Shown piece by piece: positions 1-11,874 of a stretch of 64,000 nt of DNA. This DNA comes from Staphylococcus argenteus. GTDB taxonomy: Bacteria; Bacillota; Bacilli; Staphylococcales; Staphylococcaceae. The position numbers were made by a program, and so were the translations under genes. Under the pieces are notes generated by a model. It was not told where the DNA came from. It searched no databases and saw only the letters and a program-made list of their open reading frames with translations. The stretch spans positions 2,108,001-2,172,000 of the forward strand of contig NC_016941.1 of NCBI RefSeq assembly GCF_000236925.1, read 5' to 3'. Numbering within the stretch: the stretch's first letter is position 1; the number at the start of each line of letters is the position of its first letter.

Positions 1-847
1 CTGAGTCGGTTAAAATAAAATATGCTTGTTTAGCAAAATTGTGAAAGTCTAATACATCTAATGGTTCAATTAGTTCAATTCTTTCATGATTACCTAAAAT
101 CTTTTGCGCCACTTTACGAACTTGCGGATTTTTATGCATTGGATAAACTAATGCTAAATCTGTATTTTCATCTACTAAACGTTTAACCGCTTTAAAAATG
201 TTTTCCATTGGTTTTCCAATATTTTCACGACGATGCGCTGTCATAAGAATAAATTTTTTATCGCGGTATTGATCGATAATATTTGATTTATAATCTTCAT
301 CAACTGTGTATTTCATAGCGTCAATTGCTGTATTACCAGTGACAACAACACTTTCTGACTTTTTGCCTTCATTTAATAGGTGTTTTGCTGCATTTTTAGT
401 TGGTGCAAAATGCAAATCAGTTATAACTCCGACTAGTTGTCTATTCATTTCTTCTGGAAAAGGTGAATATTTGTCATAACTTCTTAAACCTGCTTCTACA
501 TGTCCAACTGGCACTTGATTATAAAATGAAGCTAACCCACCTGCAAATGTAGTCATCGTATCACCATGAACAAGTACCATATCCGGCTTTTCTAAGTGAA
601 TTACTTGTTCTAATTGAGTAATCGATTTTGAAGTAATTTCAGAAAGTGTCTGTCCTGATTTCATAATATTCAAATCGTATTTTGGTTTGATTTCAAAAGT
701 TTCTAATACTGAATCAAGCATTTCTCTATGCTGTGCTGTAACTACAACTATTGGCTCTAGCATGTCATCTTTTTCCAAAGCTTTAACTAAAGGAGCCATC
801 TTTATGGCTTCGGGTCTTGTTCCAAATACGGTCATAATCTTTTTCAT
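1..847 (-). CDS. mnaA: UDP-N-acetylglucosamine 2-epimerase (partial, C-terminus outside window)
   Basis: Converts UDP-GlcNAc to UDP-ManNAc, a precursor for wall teichoic acid linkage units and capsule in staphylococci. The N-terminus is clear: MKKIMTVFGTRPEAIKMAPL, the FGTRPE motif that opens this family. The ATG at 847 follows a GGAG ribosome site. 282 codons are inside the window, about three quarters of the usual ~375 residues. It begins 23 bases after the upp stop on the same strand, so it is probably the last gene of a TIGR01440-glyA-upp-mnaA transcript. The identity is family knowledge; the partner enzymes are not visible here. Confidence 0.93.
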   Translation of the reverse strand, partial: MKKIMTVFGTRPEAIKMAPLVKALEKDDMLEPIVVVTAQHREMLDSVLETFEIKPKYDLNIMKSGQTLSEITSKSITQLEQVIHLEKPDMVLVHGDTMTTFAGGLASFYNQVPVGHVEAGLRSYDKYSPFPEEMNRQLVGVITDLHFAPTKNAAKHLLNEGKKSESVVVTGNTAIDAMKYTVDEDYKSNIIDQYRDKKFILMTAHRRENIGKPMENIFKAVKRLVDENTDLALVYPMHKNPQVRKVAQKILGNHERIELIEPLDVLDFHNFAKQAYFILTDS

Positions 848-870
848 CAAACTACTTATCTCCGATTCTT

Positions 871-1527
<657 letters not shown>

Positions 1528-2766
1528 TTATTGATATAGAGGATATTCAGCTGTTAATTTCGCAACGCGTTCTTTAGCTTGTTGTAATTTTTCTTCATCT
1601 TTACTGTTTTTCAAAGCTAAACTGATGATTTTTGCAACTTCCTCAAACGCATCTTCATCGAATCCACGCGTTGTTGCAGCAGGTGTACCTAAACGTATAC
1701 CACTCGTAACAAATGGTTTTTCTTGATCAAACGGAATGGTATTTTTATTACATGTGATACCAACTGAATCTAATGTTTCTTCAGCTTCTTTACCAGTAAG
1801 TCCTATAGACCCTTTTACATCAACAGCTACTAAATGATTATCTGTACCACCAGAAACTATTCTAAATCCTTCTTTAATCAACGTTTCAGCAAGGACTTTT
1901 GCATTTTTAATCACTTGCTCTTGATATGTTTTGAAATTATTATCTAGCGCTTCACCAAATGCAACTGCTTTTGCTGCAATAACATGTTCAAGGGGTCCAC
2001 CTTGAATACCTGGGAAGATTGTTTTATCTATGTCTTTTTTATATTCTTCCTTACATAAAATCATACCACCACGTGGTCCACGTAATGTTTTATGTGTTGT
2101 AGTTGTTACAAAATCGGCATATTCTACTGGATTTGGATGCAATCCTGCCGCTACTAAACCTGCGATATGTGCCATGTCTACCATTAACTTAGCGTTTACT
2201 TCATCTGCAATTTCTTTGAACTTTTTAAAATCAATTGTTCTTGAATAAGCTGATGCGCCAGCTACGATAAGTTTAGGCTTATGTTTCAGTGCTAATTTAC
2301 GAACTTCATCATAATTGATACGTTCAGAATCTTTATCCACACCGTATTCAACAAAATTGTAGAATTTACCACTAAAGTTTACTGAAGCACCATGTGTTAA
2401 ATGACCACCATGGCTTAAGTTCATACCTAAAACTGTGTCTCCCATTTCTAGAGCAACAAGGTATACCGCCATATTTGCTTGTGATCCTGAATGTGGTTGA
2501 ACATTTACATGTTCAGCTCCAAATAGTGCTTTGGCACGATCAATCGCAATACTCTCAGTAACATCTACAAATTCACAACCACCATAATATCGGCGTCCTG
2601 GATAGCCTTCAGCATATTTATTAGTTAAGACTGAACCTTGTGCTTCCATAACTGCTTCCGATACGAAATTTTCTGATGCGATTAACTCAATGTTGCTGTT
2701 TTGTCTCTGAAATTCTCTCTCGATTGCTTCTGCGATAACTTTATCCTGTTTGGTGATATAAGACAT
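1528..2766 (-). CDS. glyA: Serine hydroxymethyltransferase
   Basis: PLP enzyme interconverting serine and glycine with transfer of a one-carbon unit to tetrahydrofolate. The protein is 412 residues. The PLP-lysine motif [14 protein letters not shown] and the substrate motif HSGSQAN are present. An in-frame upstream extension to 2844 exists, but the ATG at 2766 is preceded by GGGGAG with good spacing and starts MSYITKQDK, which is typical of staphylococcal GlyA, so I use it. It begins 25 bases after the upstream TIGR01440 gene and is probably co-transcribed with it. Confidence 0.96.
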   Translation of the reverse strand: MSYITKQDKVIAEAIEREFQRQNSNIELIASENFVSEAVMEAQGSVLTNKYAEGYPGRRYYGGCEFVDVTESIAIDRAKALFGAEHVNVQPHSGSQANMAVYLVALEMGDTVLGMNLSHGGHLTHGASVNFSGKFYNFVEYGVDKDSERINYDEVRKLALKHKPKLIVAGASAYSRTIDFKKFKEIADEVNAKLMVDMAHIAGLVAAGLHPNPVEYADFVTTTTHKTLRGPRGGMILCKEEYKKDIDKTIFPGIQGGPLEHVIAAKAVAFGEALDNNFKTYQEQVIKNAKVLAETLIKEGFRIVSGGTDNHLVAVDVKGSIGLTGKEAEETLDSVGITCNKNTIPFDQEKPFVTSGIRLGTPAATTRGFDEDAFEEVAKIISLALKNSKDEEKLQQAKERVAKLTAEYPLYQ

Positions 2767-2791
2767 ATAATCTCCCCTTCTTTCAAAAAAC

Positions 2792-3316
2792 TTATTGGTA
2801 TTTAGCACGTTCGCCACCAATCTTTTTCGGCCTTGAGGTTGCAATAGTCACTAATGCTTGCCCCACTTGTTTAACTGTTGTTCTAACTGGTACGCAAACA
2901 TGTTTGATATGCATGCCTATCAATGTTTGACCAATATCAATACCACATGGCACAGTAATATACTCGACCACGATTGGATCCTTCATATGCTGGTATGCGT
3001 ATGTCGCTAAACTACCACCTGCATGTACATCCGGAACAACGGAAACTTCTTCCATTGTTAATGGATTAAAATGAGATCTTTCTATTGTTATAGCTCTATT
3101 TATATGTTCACATCCTTGAAAAGCGAAAGAAACGCCTGTCTCTTTACTCACAACATCCAATGCGTTAAAAATAGCTTCTGCTACTTCCATTGAACCAACT
3201 GTTCCTATTCTTTCCCCAATAACTTCAGAAGTTGAACATCCAATTAAACAAATGTCTCCTTTTTTAAAAAAAGACATTTCTTTTAATTCGTCTAGTAACA
3301 TTGTCAAATCTTTCAT
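2792..3316 (-). CDS. TIGR01440 / UPF0340 family protein (YwlG-like)
   Basis: A 174-residue protein of the YwlG family (UPF0340), conserved next to glyA in Bacilli; its biochemical role is not known to me. I chose the ATG at 3316 ([17 protein letters not shown]) because it follows a GGAAGGGTGGG ribosome site; a 20-codon extension upstream would run through a hairpin. The sequence is rich in Gly and His and contains [13 protein letters not shown], a possible ligand-binding loop. It lies directly upstream of glyA. A hairpin with a T-run lies just upstream of it (see 3341-3371). Confidence 0.85.
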   Translation of the reverse strand: MKDLTMLLDELKEMSFFKKGDICLIGCSTSEVIGERIGTVGSMEVAEAIFNALDVVSKETGVSFAFQGCEHINRAITIERSHFNPLTMEEVSVVPDVHAGGSLATYAYQHMKDPIVVEYITVPCGIDIGQTLIGMHIKHVCVPVRTTVKQVGQALVTIATSRPKKIGGERAKYQ

Positions 3317-3340
3317 AAAAACCCACCCTTCCGCAAAAAT

Positions 3341-3371
3341 AAAAAAGGAATATAGCAAAGTGCTACACTCC
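3341..3371 (-). terminator. Hairpin plus T-run between ptpB and the TIGR01440 gene
   Basis: On the minus strand GGAGTGTAGCA pairs with TGCTATATTCC (11 pairs including G-U) around a 3-base loop and is followed by TTTTTTATTTTT. It can terminate the tdk-to-ptpB operon. A TATAAT lies just upstream on the minus strand (3375-3380), so the same hairpin could be in the leader of the glyA operon and act as an attenuator. Confidence 0.6.
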
Positions 3372-3423
3372 TCCATTATAACTTATTTAACTGTTAACAT
3401 ATACTAATTATACAGAATTCCTT

Positions 3424-3843
3424 TTAGCAAATAATTTCTTTTAATTTTAAAATTAACTTTGTAAGTTCATCGTATGTGTATTGATAAATTTCTCTTGAAC
3501 CACCATAAGGATCTACTACTTCTCCAACTTCTTTAACATATTCATGCAAAGTATATACATTGTTTTGAAATCCATATTGCGTGAATATCATTTCTTTATG
3601 AGAACGTGACATAGTCAAAATAATATCTGCTTTTAAATCTTGTTCACTAAATTGTTGTGATAATGTTGGTTTTACTAAATTATACTCATGAATGATATCT
3701 ATAACATGACGGGCGACTTCTTGATTATTCATAGCGAATAATCCTCGAGATTCAAAGTGCTCATTTGGCATAATTTCTTTTGCAATACTTTCAGCTAACG
3801 GACTACGACATGTATTTCCTGTGCAGACAAATACAATATTCAT
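3424..3843 (-). CDS. ptpB: Low-molecular-weight protein (tyrosine/arginine) phosphatase, YwlE/PtpB type
   Basis: Cytoplasmic phosphatase of 139 residues with the P-loop CTGNTCRS (Cys7 to Arg13, CX5R) at the N-terminus and the distal Asp loop VDPYGG. The B. subtilis relative YwlE acts on phosphoarginine, where the Thr in the loop (TGNTCRS) favours arginine; the same Thr is present here, so arginine phosphatase activity is a reasonable inference. Its ATG overlaps the sua5 stop by four bases (ATGA), indicating translational coupling. A hairpin terminator lies downstream. Confidence 0.9.
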   Translation of the reverse strand: MNIVFVCTGNTCRSPLAESIAKEIMPNEHFESRGLFAMNNQEVARHVIDIIHEYNLVKPTLSQQFSEQDLKADIILTMSRSHKEMIFTQYGFQNNVYTLHEYVKEVGEVVDPYGGSREIYQYTYDELTKLILKLKEIIC

Positions 3844-4886
3844 AGTTCATATCCTTTAACAAAATGATTTCCTGCTGCTTTTATCATACGATTCATTATC
3901 GCCTCACTCTGATCATTTAAATCAAATCCATAAATATAAGCTTGTTTGATTGTTTCATTTTCATCTAATGTATGTAACACTTCATATAGATTATGATTAG
4001 CTTGTTTGATATCTTTTTCATCTTCGCATAAATAAATAAATTGTGCTTTGTTAGGTATAAAGTGAACTTTAGATTTTGGGACTATAAAAGCTATAGACGA
4101 CCATTCCTCTTCATCATTACCAATATTATTATTAAGTTCAGTAATAATCGTTAACGGTGTATTAGGCGCGTAATGTTTATATTTCATGCCTGGTGCAATT
4201 GGTTTTTCAGTATCATTGTAATCAGCATGAGTAACACTATTTGGAATGATTTCGCTAATCATTGATGCTGTAATAGAACCAGGTCTGGCAATTTTATAAG
4301 GAAAAGATGTACAATCTAACACTGTACTTTCTAAACCTTCTTCACTTTGTTCTGCTTGAATAATGCCATCAATACGTCCATTCAAATCATGAAAAACGTG
4401 TTTAAACGTCGTTGGTGAAGGTCTGCCACTTAAATTTGCACTTGGCGCAGCTAAAGGTTCATCTATAATTTGTAATAATTGTCTTCCAACAGAATGACTC
4501 GGCATCCTAACTGCAACTGATGATAATCCACCCGAAACTTTCGAACATAAATAACCTTTCTTTAATGGTAATATAAATGAAATCGGACCAGGCCAAAATG
4601 CATCCATTAATTTGTCTATACGTTCATCTATAGCGTATGTAAAATCTTCTAATTGCTCTTTACTGTGTATATGAATAATAAGCGGGTTATCAGACGGACG
4701 TCCTTTTGCTTCATATATTTTAGTTACAGCTTGTTCATCTTTCGCATTTGCTGCAAGTCCATAAACTGTTTCTGTTGGCAATCCAATTAATCCACCATTT
4801 AATACTATATCTTTCACTTCATTAATTTTAGGATATTGCTGTAAATCTTCATTATATTCTCTAACATCCCAAATTTTAGTATCCAC
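3840..4886 (-). CDS. L-threonylcarbamoyladenylate synthase (Sua5/YwlC type)
   Basis: Makes threonylcarbamoyl-AMP for t6A37 modification of ANN-decoding tRNAs. The N-terminal YrdC domain has the nucleotide motif [13 protein letters not shown] and KGRPSDNPL; the C-terminal Sua5 domain follows [11 protein letters not shown] chose the GTG at 4886 ([15 protein letters not shown], 348 residues) because it is preceded by AGGAAAGG at good spacing; an ATG further upstream has no such site. It sits between prmC and ptpB, and prmC-sua5-ptpB is the common Bacillales order. Confidence 0.92.
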   Translation of the reverse strand: MDTKIWDVREYNEDLQQYPKINEVKDIVLNGGLIGLPTETVYGLAANAKDEQAVTKIYEAKGRPSDNPLIIHIHSKEQLEDFTYAIDERIDKLMDAFWPGPISFILPLKKGYLCSKVSGGLSSVAVRMPSHSVGRQLLQIIDEPLAAPSANLSGRPSPTTFKHVFHDLNGRIDGIIQAEQSEEGLESTVLDCTSFPYKIARPGSITASMISEIIPNSVTHADYNDTEKPIAPGMKYKHYAPNTPLTIITELNNNIGNDEEEWSSIAFIVPKSKVHFIPNKAQFIYLCEDEKDIKQANHNLYEVLHTLDENETIKQAYIYGFDLNDQSEAIMNRMIKAAGNHFVKGYEL

Positions 4887-4969
4887 CTTAATCACACCTT
4901 TCCTATTTATCATAATACAAAGTAAAAAGCTATGCACTTAACTATATATCGTAAGCGCATAACTTGTAA

Positions 4970-5806
4970 TCACCATATAAATGAAACGATTCTGTCTTGA
5001 CCGTTTATATCTTTAATAATATCTATATTTTTATCCGGATATTTTTTTGAAATAATTTTTTTAAGTGTCTCCCCTTGGTTGTAGCCAATTTCAAACACAA
5101 TTGGACTTCCAGGTACAATGACGTACGGTAAATCTTCAATGATTGATTCATAAATTGCATATCCATGATTATCAGCAAATAAAGCTTGATGCGGTTCAAA
5201 CTTTGTCACTGTTGGCGACATTGAATCCATATCCTTTTCGTCAATATATGGAGGATTTGAAATCAAACCATTTAACTTAATACCTTTCTTTATCAATGGT
5301 TTCAATGCATTTCCAATTAAAAATTGAATGTGCGTTTGATTTTTCTCTGCATTAACACGCGCTATATTAAGCGCATCTAGAGAGATATCAGTGGCGATAA
5401 CATTTAGGTCTGGCTTTTCACATTTCAAAGAAACCGCAAGCACTCCGCTCCCTGTTCCGATATCAGCAATTGTTGCACCATCTTTTAATTGTCGTAAAAA
5501 ATGCAACATAACTTCTTCAGTTTCAGGTCTTGGTATTAAACAATTCGTATTTACATCAAACGTTCTTCCAAAAAACGAAGCAAAACCTACAATATACTGA
5601 ACCGGTTCTCCTAAAAGCATGCGTTGAAGAGCTAAATCGAATTTCATAATCATTGCTTTAGGCATTTCATCATGCATGTGTACAACAAAGTCAGTACGTG
5701 TCCATTGAAATACATCTAGCATTAGCCATTCTGCTCGTGTTTGCTCAAATCCTTTTTTCTGCGCTAATTGAATTGCTTCGTCTAGCTTCTCTTTATAATT
5801 CACCAT
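4970..5806 (-). CDS. prmC: Release factor glutamine methyltransferase
   Basis: Methylates the Gln of the GGQ motif of class I release factors, using S-adenosylmethionine. The 278-residue protein has the SAM-binding motif [14 protein letters not shown] and the diagnostic NPPYI motif that holds the glutamine. Its start overlaps the 3' end of prfA, its substrate, by 14 bases, so the two are co-translated. This is the standard prfA-prmC pair. Confidence 0.96.
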   Translation of the reverse strand: MVNYKEKLDEAIQLAQKKGFEQTRAEWLMLDVFQWTRTDFVVHMHDEMPKAMIMKFDLALQRMLLGEPVQYIVGFASFFGRTFDVNTNCLIPRPETEEVMLHFLRQLKDGATIADIGTGSGVLAVSLKCEKPDLNVIATDISLDALNIARVNAEKNQTHIQFLIGNALKPLIKKGIKLNGLISNPPYIDEKDMDSMSPTVTKFEPHQALFADNHGYAIYESIIEDLPYVIVPGSPIVFEIGYNQGETLKKIISKKYPDKNIDIIKDINGQDRIVSFIW

Positions 5807-6869
5807 TGTTAAGTTCTTTCAATTTATCTGTTTGCTCTGATAAAGTCAGTGCATCAATAATTTCTTCTAAATGACCTTCCATTATTTGGCCAAGTTTTTG
5901 AAGTGTAAGTCCGATACGATGGTCTGTTACACGGCTTTGAGGGTAATTGTAAGTTCTAATACGTTCTGAACGATCTCCAGTACCAACTGCCGATTTACGT
6001 TGAGAAGCATATTTTTGTTGTTCTTCTTGAACTTTCATATCATATAGGCGCGCTTTCAACACTTTCATCGCTTTTTCACGGTTTTGAATTTGAGATTTCT
6101 CAGAAGATGTTGCAATTACGCCTGTTGGCAAATGGGTAATACGTACTGCAGAGTCAGTTGTATTGACGTGCTGACCACCTGCACCACTTGAACGATACGT
6201 ATCTATTTTTAAATCTTCATTGCGAATTTCAATTTCTACATCTTCAACCTCAGGTAACACTGCAACTGTTGCTGTTGAAGTATGAATACGTCCACCTGAT
6301 TCAGTTTCTGGAACACGTTGAACACGGTGTGCACCATTTTCAAATTTTAATTTACTGTATGCACCATTACCAGATACTGAGAAACTAATTTCTTTATAAC
6401 CACCATGGTCACTTTCAGATGCTTCCACTATTTCTGTTTTAAATCCTTCCGATTCAGCATACTTAGAATACATACGCATTAAGTCACCTGCGAAAATAGC
6501 CGCTTCATCTCCACCTGCAGCAGCTCTAATTTCGACGATAACATCTTTTTCGTCATTAGGATCTTTTGGAATCAACAATATTTTAAGTTCTTCTTCAAGG
6601 TTAGGCAGTTCCGCTTTAATACCACTGCTTTCCTCTTTTAACATTTCGATTTCTTCTTTATCTTCTGTTTCATTTAATAATTCTTCTATATCAGTCAATT
6701 CTTCTTTTTTAGATTTATAATTTCTATAAACATCTACAGTTTTTTGCAAATCCGCTTGTTCTTTAGAATATTTACGTAATTTATCTGAATCATTTACTAC
6801 ATCTGGATCACTTAACAATTCATTAAGTTGTTCGTATCTTTCTTCTACAATATCTAATTGATCAAACAC
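5793..6869 (-). CDS. prfA: Peptide chain release factor 1
   Basis: Reads UAA and UAG stop codons and triggers peptide release. 358 residues, normal length. The GGQ motif is in [17 protein letters not shown] and the codon-reading PxT tripeptide is PET in [14 protein letters not shown]. The start codon is GTG at 6869, directly after the tdk stop codon, with a strong AAGGAGGAA site inside the tdk end. Next gene is prmC, which modifies this GGQ. Confidence 0.97.
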   Translation of the reverse strand: MFDQLDIVEERYEQLNELLSDPDVVNDSDKLRKYSKEQADLQKTVDVYRNYKSKKEELTDIEELLNETEDKEEIEMLKEESSGIKAELPNLEEELKILLIPKDPNDEKDVIVEIRAAAGGDEAAIFAGDLMRMYSKYAESEGFKTEIVEASESDHGGYKEISFSVSGNGAYSKLKFENGAHRVQRVPETESGGRIHTSTATVAVLPEVEDVEIEIRNEDLKIDTYRSSGAGGQHVNTTDSAVRITHLPTGVIATSSEKSQIQNREKAMKVLKARLYDMKVQEEQQKYASQRKSAVGTGDRSERIRTYNYPQSRVTDHRIGLTLQKLGQIMEGHLEEIIDALTLSEQTDKLKELNNGEL

Positions 6870-7469
6870 TTATAATTCCTCCTTATTATTGTCACTTGGT
6901 GCTACGATATGGTGCGCACGACAACGTGGTTCATAACTTTCATTGGCACCTACTAAAATAATCGGATCGTCGATTTTAGCTGGTTTACCATCTATTAATC
7001 GTTGTGTTCTACTAGATGAAGAACCACAAACAGCACATACTGCTTGAAGTTTCGTTACTTGTTCACTGACAGCCATCAATTTAGGCATTGGTTCGAACGG
7101 TTCGCCCCTAAAATCCATATCCAATCCAGCAACAATAACACGGTGTCCATTAGATGATAATTTTTCTGCAATACTTACAATTTCATCATCAAAAAATTGC
7201 ACTTCGTCTATTCCTATAACATCAACATTTGATAAGTCATGCATCATAATTTCTCTTGCTGTAGAAATATTAATCGCTTCAATGGCATTACCATTATGAG
7301 ATACGACTTTTTCTTTATGATATCGATCATCAATCGCCGGTTTAAATACAACGACTTTTTGTTTAGCGTATATACCCCTTCTTAATCGTCTTATCAGTTC
7401 TTCGGATTTACCGCTAAACATACTACCTGTAATACATTCTATCCAACCGGAATGGTAAGTTTCATACAT
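6870..7469 (-). CDS. tdk: Thymidine kinase
   Basis: Phosphorylates thymidine to dTMP in salvage. The protein is 199 residues from the ATG at 7469 ([20 protein letters not shown]). Seven codons upstream is another possible start, but its codons contain the AAGGTGGAA ribosome site that serves the ATG used here. Walker A is [11 protein letters not shown], the Asp loop is IGIDEVQFF, and the zinc ribbon cysteines are CAVCG and CRAHH. It abuts prfA with no gap and leads the tdk-prfA-prmC-sua5-ptpB operon. Confidence 0.96.
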   Translation of the reverse strand: MYETYHSGWIECITGSMFSGKSEELIRRLRRGIYAKQKVVVFKPAIDDRYHKEKVVSHNGNAIEAINISTAREIMMHDLSNVDVIGIDEVQFFDDEIVSIAEKLSSNGHRVIVAGLDMDFRGEPFEPMPKLMAVSEQVTKLQAVCAVCGSSSSRTQRLIDGKPAKIDDPIILVGANESYEPRCRAHHIVAPSDNNKEEL

Positions 7470-7797
7470 TGAGAGTTCCACCTTTTTCAAAACATAATCG
7501 CTTTATTATATCATATTTCAATTATTCATAAATGTCTTTTTCATAATTATATCGATAATGTGTATCATTCAAAATATTGTTAAATAGGATATTCCTATCG
7601 TTAAGTAACGAATTTACTTTAAGCTAGTATTATCGTTAGAGTCAATGTTCAAACCATTCGTTTTTAATAAACTATAAAATACATGTCATTTCATTCGCAA
7701 TCTTCATATCTTCAACGAAACACAATAGAATTTATATTTTCAGTACAAAGTAACAAACACTCATCAAACTCATCACATTTATAAACACTTTAAACAT
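7470..7797. other. Gene-free AT-rich region upstream of tdk
   Basis: About 330 bases between tdk and the rpmE2 terminator, with no convincing reading frame on either strand. It should hold the tdk operon promoter (minus strand), but I could not pick a -35/-10 pair with confidence. Confidence 0.5.
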
Positions 7798-7839
7798 AAA
7801 AAAACTGCCTATGCATCCATAATTGAATGTAGACAGTTT
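7798..7839 (-). terminator. rpmE2 terminator
   Basis: On the minus strand AAACTGTCTA pairs with TAGGCAGTTT (one G-U) and is followed by TTTTTTT. It starts just after the rpmE2 stop and fits a Rho-independent terminator. Confidence 0.75.
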
Positions 7840-7852
7840 AACTATCGCTATA

Positions 7853-8107
7853 TTAGTTGTTTGATTTAAGACCAAACTTTTTGTTGAAACGTTCCACACG
7901 TCCATCCGCAGCAGCGAATTTTTGACGTCCTGTGTAGAATGGATGTGAATCAGATGAAATATCTAAACGAATAACTGGGTATTCTTTTCCATCTTCCCAC
8001 TCCATCATTTCTGAAGTTGTTTTTGTAGAACCGCTTAAGAATTTGAAGTTTGTAGTAGTATCTAAAAAGATTACTTGATGATACTCAGGATGAATTCCTT
8101 GTTTCAT
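7853..8107 (-). CDS. rpmE2: 50S ribosomal protein L31 type B
   Basis: 84-residue L31 of the zinc-free B type: it has the characteristic [19 protein letters not shown] start, [10 protein letters not shown] core, and no CXXC zinc pairs. In Bacillus the B type is induced under zinc limitation and replaces the zinc-binding L31, but many staphylococci carry only this form, so zinc control is not assumed. AAAGGAGCTG precedes the ATG. It lies between rho and tdk in its own unit with a hairpin terminator. Confidence 0.95.
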   Translation of the reverse strand: MKQGIHPEYHQVIFLDTTTNFKFLSGSTKTTSEMMEWEDGKEYPVIRLDISSDSHPFYTGRQKFAAADGRVERFNKKFGLKSNN

Positions 8108-8225
8108 TATTTTCAGCTCCTTTGCCCTGAACCATCTGGAACAGAGTTATTTGTGAGTTTTTACCCAATACTGTGTAATTATAAAGGTAATTAGTATAAA
8201 ACGCAAGCCCCTGGTGCGATGTTTA

Positions 8226-9542
8226 TTAAATTATCGGACGACCTGTTTTAGTACTTTCTTCTGCAGATTTTTGTAATTGTTTAAAGAAGTCTTCATTGTT
8301 CTTCGACTTTTTAAGCTTTCTAATAAAACGTTCAGTGAAGTCAGTTGAATCAGTGAACAGATTTCTTAGTTGCCATAAAGTATCCAATTCAGATTTACTA
8401 ATTAACAATTCTTCTTTACGCGTTGAGCTTCGACCGATATCAATAGCCGGGAATATACGACGTTCAGATAATTTACGATCTAAATGTAACTCCATATTTC
8501 CTGTACCTTTAAATTCTTCATAAATCATATCGTCCATACGTGAACCCGTATCAACTAATGCAGTTGCAAGAATTGTTAAACTTCCTCCCGCTTCTATATT
8601 TCTAGCTGCACCGAAAAATGCTTTCGGTTTGTGTAATGATGCAGGATCTAAACCACCTGACAATGTACGACCGCTTGGCGGAATAACTAAGTTATATGCA
8701 CGTGCTAGTCTTGTTATAGAATCCATTAATATGATGACATCTTCACCAATTTCTACTAAACGTTTTGCACGTTCAAGTAATAATTCAGCTACTTTAACAT
8801 GATGTTCTGGTGGTTCATCAAATGTCGAATGTACAACTTCAGCTGCTTCTACTGAACGCTCTAAGTCCGTTACCTCTTCAGGACGTTCACCAACAAGTAA
8901 TATAAATAATTTTGCATCTGGTTTATTTGTACTAATTGCATTTGCAATTTCTTTTAATAACGACGTTTTACCCGCTTTAGGAGGTGCTACGATTAAACCA
9001 CGTTGACCTAGACCAATCGGTGTTACTAAATCCATTATACGTGTTGAATAATTTTTCGTTTCTGTCTCTAATAAAATTCGTTCATCTGGATACAATGGCG
9101 TTAATGCTTGGAAATGCGGACGCTTCTTCACTTCTTCTGCATTGTGATCATTGACAAAATCAACTTGTAATAAGCCATAATATTTTTCATTGTCTTTAGG
9201 CTTTCTAACTTTCCCTGTCACCTTATCGCCACGTTTAATTTCAAAACGACGAATTTGACTCGCAGAGATATAAATATCTTTTTCTCCTTTAGAATAGTTA
9301 ACTGTTCTTAAAAAGCCGTAACCGTCTGGTTGGATATCATCTAAAATACCCTCCATATAATAGTTACCATCTTTTTCCATTTGTGCTTCCATAATAGCTA
9401 GGACAAGTTCTTTTTTATTTAGTTTACTGTAGTTTGTTAACTTAAGAGTTTTAGCTTTCTGAGTGAGTTCCTTGGTAGTATAGTTCTTGTACAATTCGTG
9501 GAATGATTCATACTGAGGAGATGTACGTTCTCTTTCAGGCAT
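8226..9542 (-). CDS. rho: Transcription termination factor Rho
   Basis: Hexameric RNA helicase that ends transcription. 438 residues from the ATG at 9542 ([14 protein letters not shown]); an alternative start five codons earlier lacks a ribosome site. Order: N-terminal Rho_N helical domain, cold-shock-like RNA-binding domain (about residues 55-120, GYGFLRT and [11 protein letters not shown]), RecA-type ATPase with Walker [11 protein letters not shown] and Walker [17 protein letters not shown]. No frame problems. The long downstream spacing suggests a separate transcript from rpmE2. Confidence 0.97.
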   Translation of the reverse strand: MPERERTSPQYESFHELYKNYTTKELTQKAKTLKLTNYSKLNKKELVLAIMEAQMEKDGNYYMEGILDDIQPDGYGFLRTVNYSKGEKDIYISASQIRRFEIKRGDKVTGKVRKPKDNEKYYGLLQVDFVNDHNAEEVKKRPHFQALTPLYPDERILLETETKNYSTRIMDLVTPIGLGQRGLIVAPPKAGKTSLLKEIANAISTNKPDAKLFILLVGERPEEVTDLERSVEAAEVVHSTFDEPPEHHVKVAELLLERAKRLVEIGEDVIILMDSITRLARAYNLVIPPSGRTLSGGLDPASLHKPKAFFGAARNIEAGGSLTILATALVDTGSRMDDMIYEEFKGTGNMELHLDRKLSERRIFPAIDIGRSSTRKEELLISKSELDTLWQLRNLFTDSTDFTERFIRKLKKSKNNEDFFKQLQKSAEESTKTGRPII

Positions 9543-9719
9543 ATAGTTTACACCCATTTCATTATTTTTTAGTTAGTAAGTAATAGATAGGCATGACAAT
9601 GCATAAATAACTGTGATGATACGATATCATTATGCTAATCCCCAACCTTTTAAATACATGAATAACTATAGCAAATTTTTATTTTAATTACAAAATCTAT
9701 TTATAAAAATTGCAAAATT

Positions 9720-9760
9720 AAAACAGTACACAAAACTTAATTAGTCATGTGCACTGTTTT
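9720..9760 (-). terminator. aldA terminator
   Basis: AAAACAGTGCAC pairs with GTGTACTGTTTT (one mismatch position) on the minus strand, followed by a T-rich stretch. It lies 28 bases after the aldA stop. Confidence 0.7.
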
Positions 9761-9788
9761 ATTGCGATTTTTAATTCAAAAATCAAAT

Positions 9789-11216
9789 TTATTTAAAGTA
9801 ACCTGCAATAGATTTCACTTCTAAAAATTCTTCAATACCGTAGTCGCCCCATTCACGACCTAATCCAGACTGCTTATAACCACCAAATGGTAAATCTGGT
9901 TTTCTACCTGCTTCATTGATTTCTACAGTACCCGCTTCAATAGAGCGCGCTACTTTACGCAATGTTTCTTTATCATTACCAATGACATAACCTGCTAAAC
10001 CATATTTAGTATCGTTAGCAATTTCAATTGCTTCATCTAAGTCATTATATGTGATGACTGACATCACCGGTCCAAAAATTTCTTCTTGTGCAATGGTCAT
10101 ATGATTATCAACATTGATAAAAATTGTTGGACGTGCAAAGTAACCTTTTTCAAGGCCATCAGGCTTACCTGGGCCACCGTAGAATAATTCTGCACCTTCT
10201 TCAATGCCTTTATTTATATAATTTTGTACTTGATCAAATTGTTTTTTACTAATTATAGGACCGACTTGCGTTCCTTCTTCTCTCGGATTACCAACACGTA
10301 CTTGACTAAACTGTTCTTTTAACTCAGCTAAAAATGCATCTTTAATTTGATTTGGAACTAACACGCGCGTACCAGCAGTACAAACTTGTCCAGTATTGTT
10401 AACCACTTTTCCTGTTGTTGCTTTAGCAGCTTCTTTAATATCTACATCTTCTAAAACGATGTATGGTGACTTACCACCAAGTTCAAGTGATACTTTTTTA
10501 AAGTCAGTAGCTGCCTTTTCCATAATTTTAGATCCAGTTGGACCAGAACCAGTAAATGACATCATACGAACTTTCGGGTGTTCAGACAATGGATTACCTA
10601 CACCAGCACCATCACCATTCACAAGGTTAAATACCCCTTTAGGAACACCAACCTTATCAAATATTTCCGCTAAAATAACTGCTGCAAATGGTGTTTCTTC
10701 AGAAGGTTTAAGTACCACTGGACTACCCGCTGCAAATGCTGCTGCTAACTTTAATGACGTTTGATTCGTCGGGAAATTCCATGGTGTAATTAAACCTGAT
10801 ACACCAATACCTTCTTTAACAACTAAATCATCTCCACGACGTTCTTCAAATTCAAAAGTATTCAGAGCATCTCTTGCTGCAACAAAATGATTTAACCCCA
10901 TTTGATAATGAACACGTTCAGATAATGATAGTGGTGCACCTAGTTCATCTGTAATTGCTTGTACAATGTCATCTTTTCTATTTTCATATTCTTTTACAAT
11001 TTTATCTAGCAGTTCTTGTCTTTCTTTTACAGGCATATGACGGAATTCTAAATAAACACTGTCAGCCGCCTCAACTGCTCTATCTACATCTTCTTTATTT
11101 CCTTTTGCAACTTTACCAATTACTTCTTCAGTTGCTGGATTTATAACTTCTATCGTTTCATTACTATTACTGTTAACCCATTCACCATTAATATATTGCT
11201 TTGTATAGTCTCTCAT
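9789..11216 (-). CDS. aldA: Aldehyde dehydrogenase (AldA family)
   Basis: NAD(P)-dependent oxidation of aldehydes to acids; the natural substrate is not known from sequence. 475 residues from the ATG at 11216 ([15 protein letters not shown]) after a GAGGAGTG site; the upstream TTG extension is less likely. Catalytic Cys in [13 protein letters not shown], general base Glu in LELGGKSP, cofactor motif [12 protein letters not shown]. Single-gene unit with its own terminator, lying between rho and an HxlR-type regulator that could control it. Confidence 0.92.
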   Translation of the reverse strand: MRDYTKQYINGEWVNSNSNETIEVINPATEEVIGKVAKGNKEDVDRAVEAADSVYLEFRHMPVKERQELLDKIVKEYENRKDDIVQAITDELGAPLSLSERVHYQMGLNHFVAARDALNTFEFEERRGDDLVVKEGIGVSGLITPWNFPTNQTSLKLAAAFAAGSPVVLKPSEETPFAAVILAEIFDKVGVPKGVFNLVNGDGAGVGNPLSEHPKVRMMSFTGSGPTGSKIMEKAATDFKKVSLELGGKSPYIVLEDVDIKEAAKATTGKVVNNTGQVCTAGTRVLVPNQIKDAFLAELKEQFSQVRVGNPREEGTQVGPIISKKQFDQVQNYINKGIEEGAELFYGGPGKPDGLEKGYFARPTIFINVDNHMTIAQEEIFGPVMSVITYNDLDEAIEIANDTKYGLAGYVIGNDKETLRKVARSIEAGTVEINEAGRKPDLPFGGYKQSGLGREWGDYGIEEFLEVKSIAGYFK

Positions 11217-11369
11217 TATTCTTTCACTCCTCAAGAATGATTTGTATGTTATTTATCCGTAATGCACACGATATAAACATTACATTTCACTATGATACGC
11301 TTCCCTTTTGATTCTTCAAAATAAAATGACTTAGATTTTTAAATCAGATAAACTTCTTTTGAAAATAAA

Positions 11370-11418
11370 AAACTATTCTCCAATCATCGTATTTAAAACG
11401 ATAACTAGAAAATAGTTT
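11370..11418 (-). terminator. Terminator of the HxlR regulator gene
   Basis: On the minus strand AAACTATTTTC pairs with GAGAATAGTTT (one G-U), with an inner ATCGT/ACGAT stem, followed by a TTTTTT run. Confidence 0.75.
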
Positions 11419-11450
11419 AATAAGAAAAATTATATTTATAAATTACGATT

Positions 11451-11789
11451 TTATTTAGCAGTACGTTGATCTGTTAATTCTACGTATGTTTGCGCCCATG
11501 CTTCAATTGGATGTAAGGCATCTGCTAACGCTTGACCTTTTTCAGTCAAAACATAAATAATTTGTACTGGACTCGTAGAAATGATTTGTTTTTCTACTAA
11601 CTCCCATTGTGCAAGCTCTGATAATTTAAGGCTTAATGCACGCGGGGTTATAGTTTTCAAATCTCTTTTCATATCGGAAAAGTGTGCTGAACAGTCATTA
11701 CATCTTGAGAGATAATTAATGATTAATCCATTCCAACTTCTACCAAGTATTTTAAAAGTTTCTTCGAGATACGGACATACTTCCATCAT
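11451..11789 (-). CDS. HxlR-family winged-helix transcriptional regulator
   Basis: About 112-residue MarR/HxlR-type winged-helix DNA-binding protein. The HxlR signature is visible: CPYLEETFKILGRSWNGLIINYL near the N-terminus, then RDLKTITPRALSLKLSEL as recognition region. Members often sense electrophiles through the N-terminal Cys, present here in EVCPYLE. Start is uncertain among GTG 11795, ATG 11789 and ATG 11786, all close to GAGAGGTG. It lies upstream of aldA on the same strand with a terminator between, so control of aldA is only a guess. Confidence 0.85.
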   Translation of the reverse strand: MMEVCPYLEETFKILGRSWNGLIINYLSRCNDCSAHFSDMKRDLKTITPRALSLKLSELAQWELVEKQIISTSPVQIIYVLTEKGQALADALHPIEAWAQTYVELTDQRTAK

Positions 11790-11874
11790 CTTCACCTCTC
11801 ATCAAAAAATTAGAATGTAAATTAACACCCTTTTTAAACTTAGTATAATTATTATACCACAAAATAACAATAAT

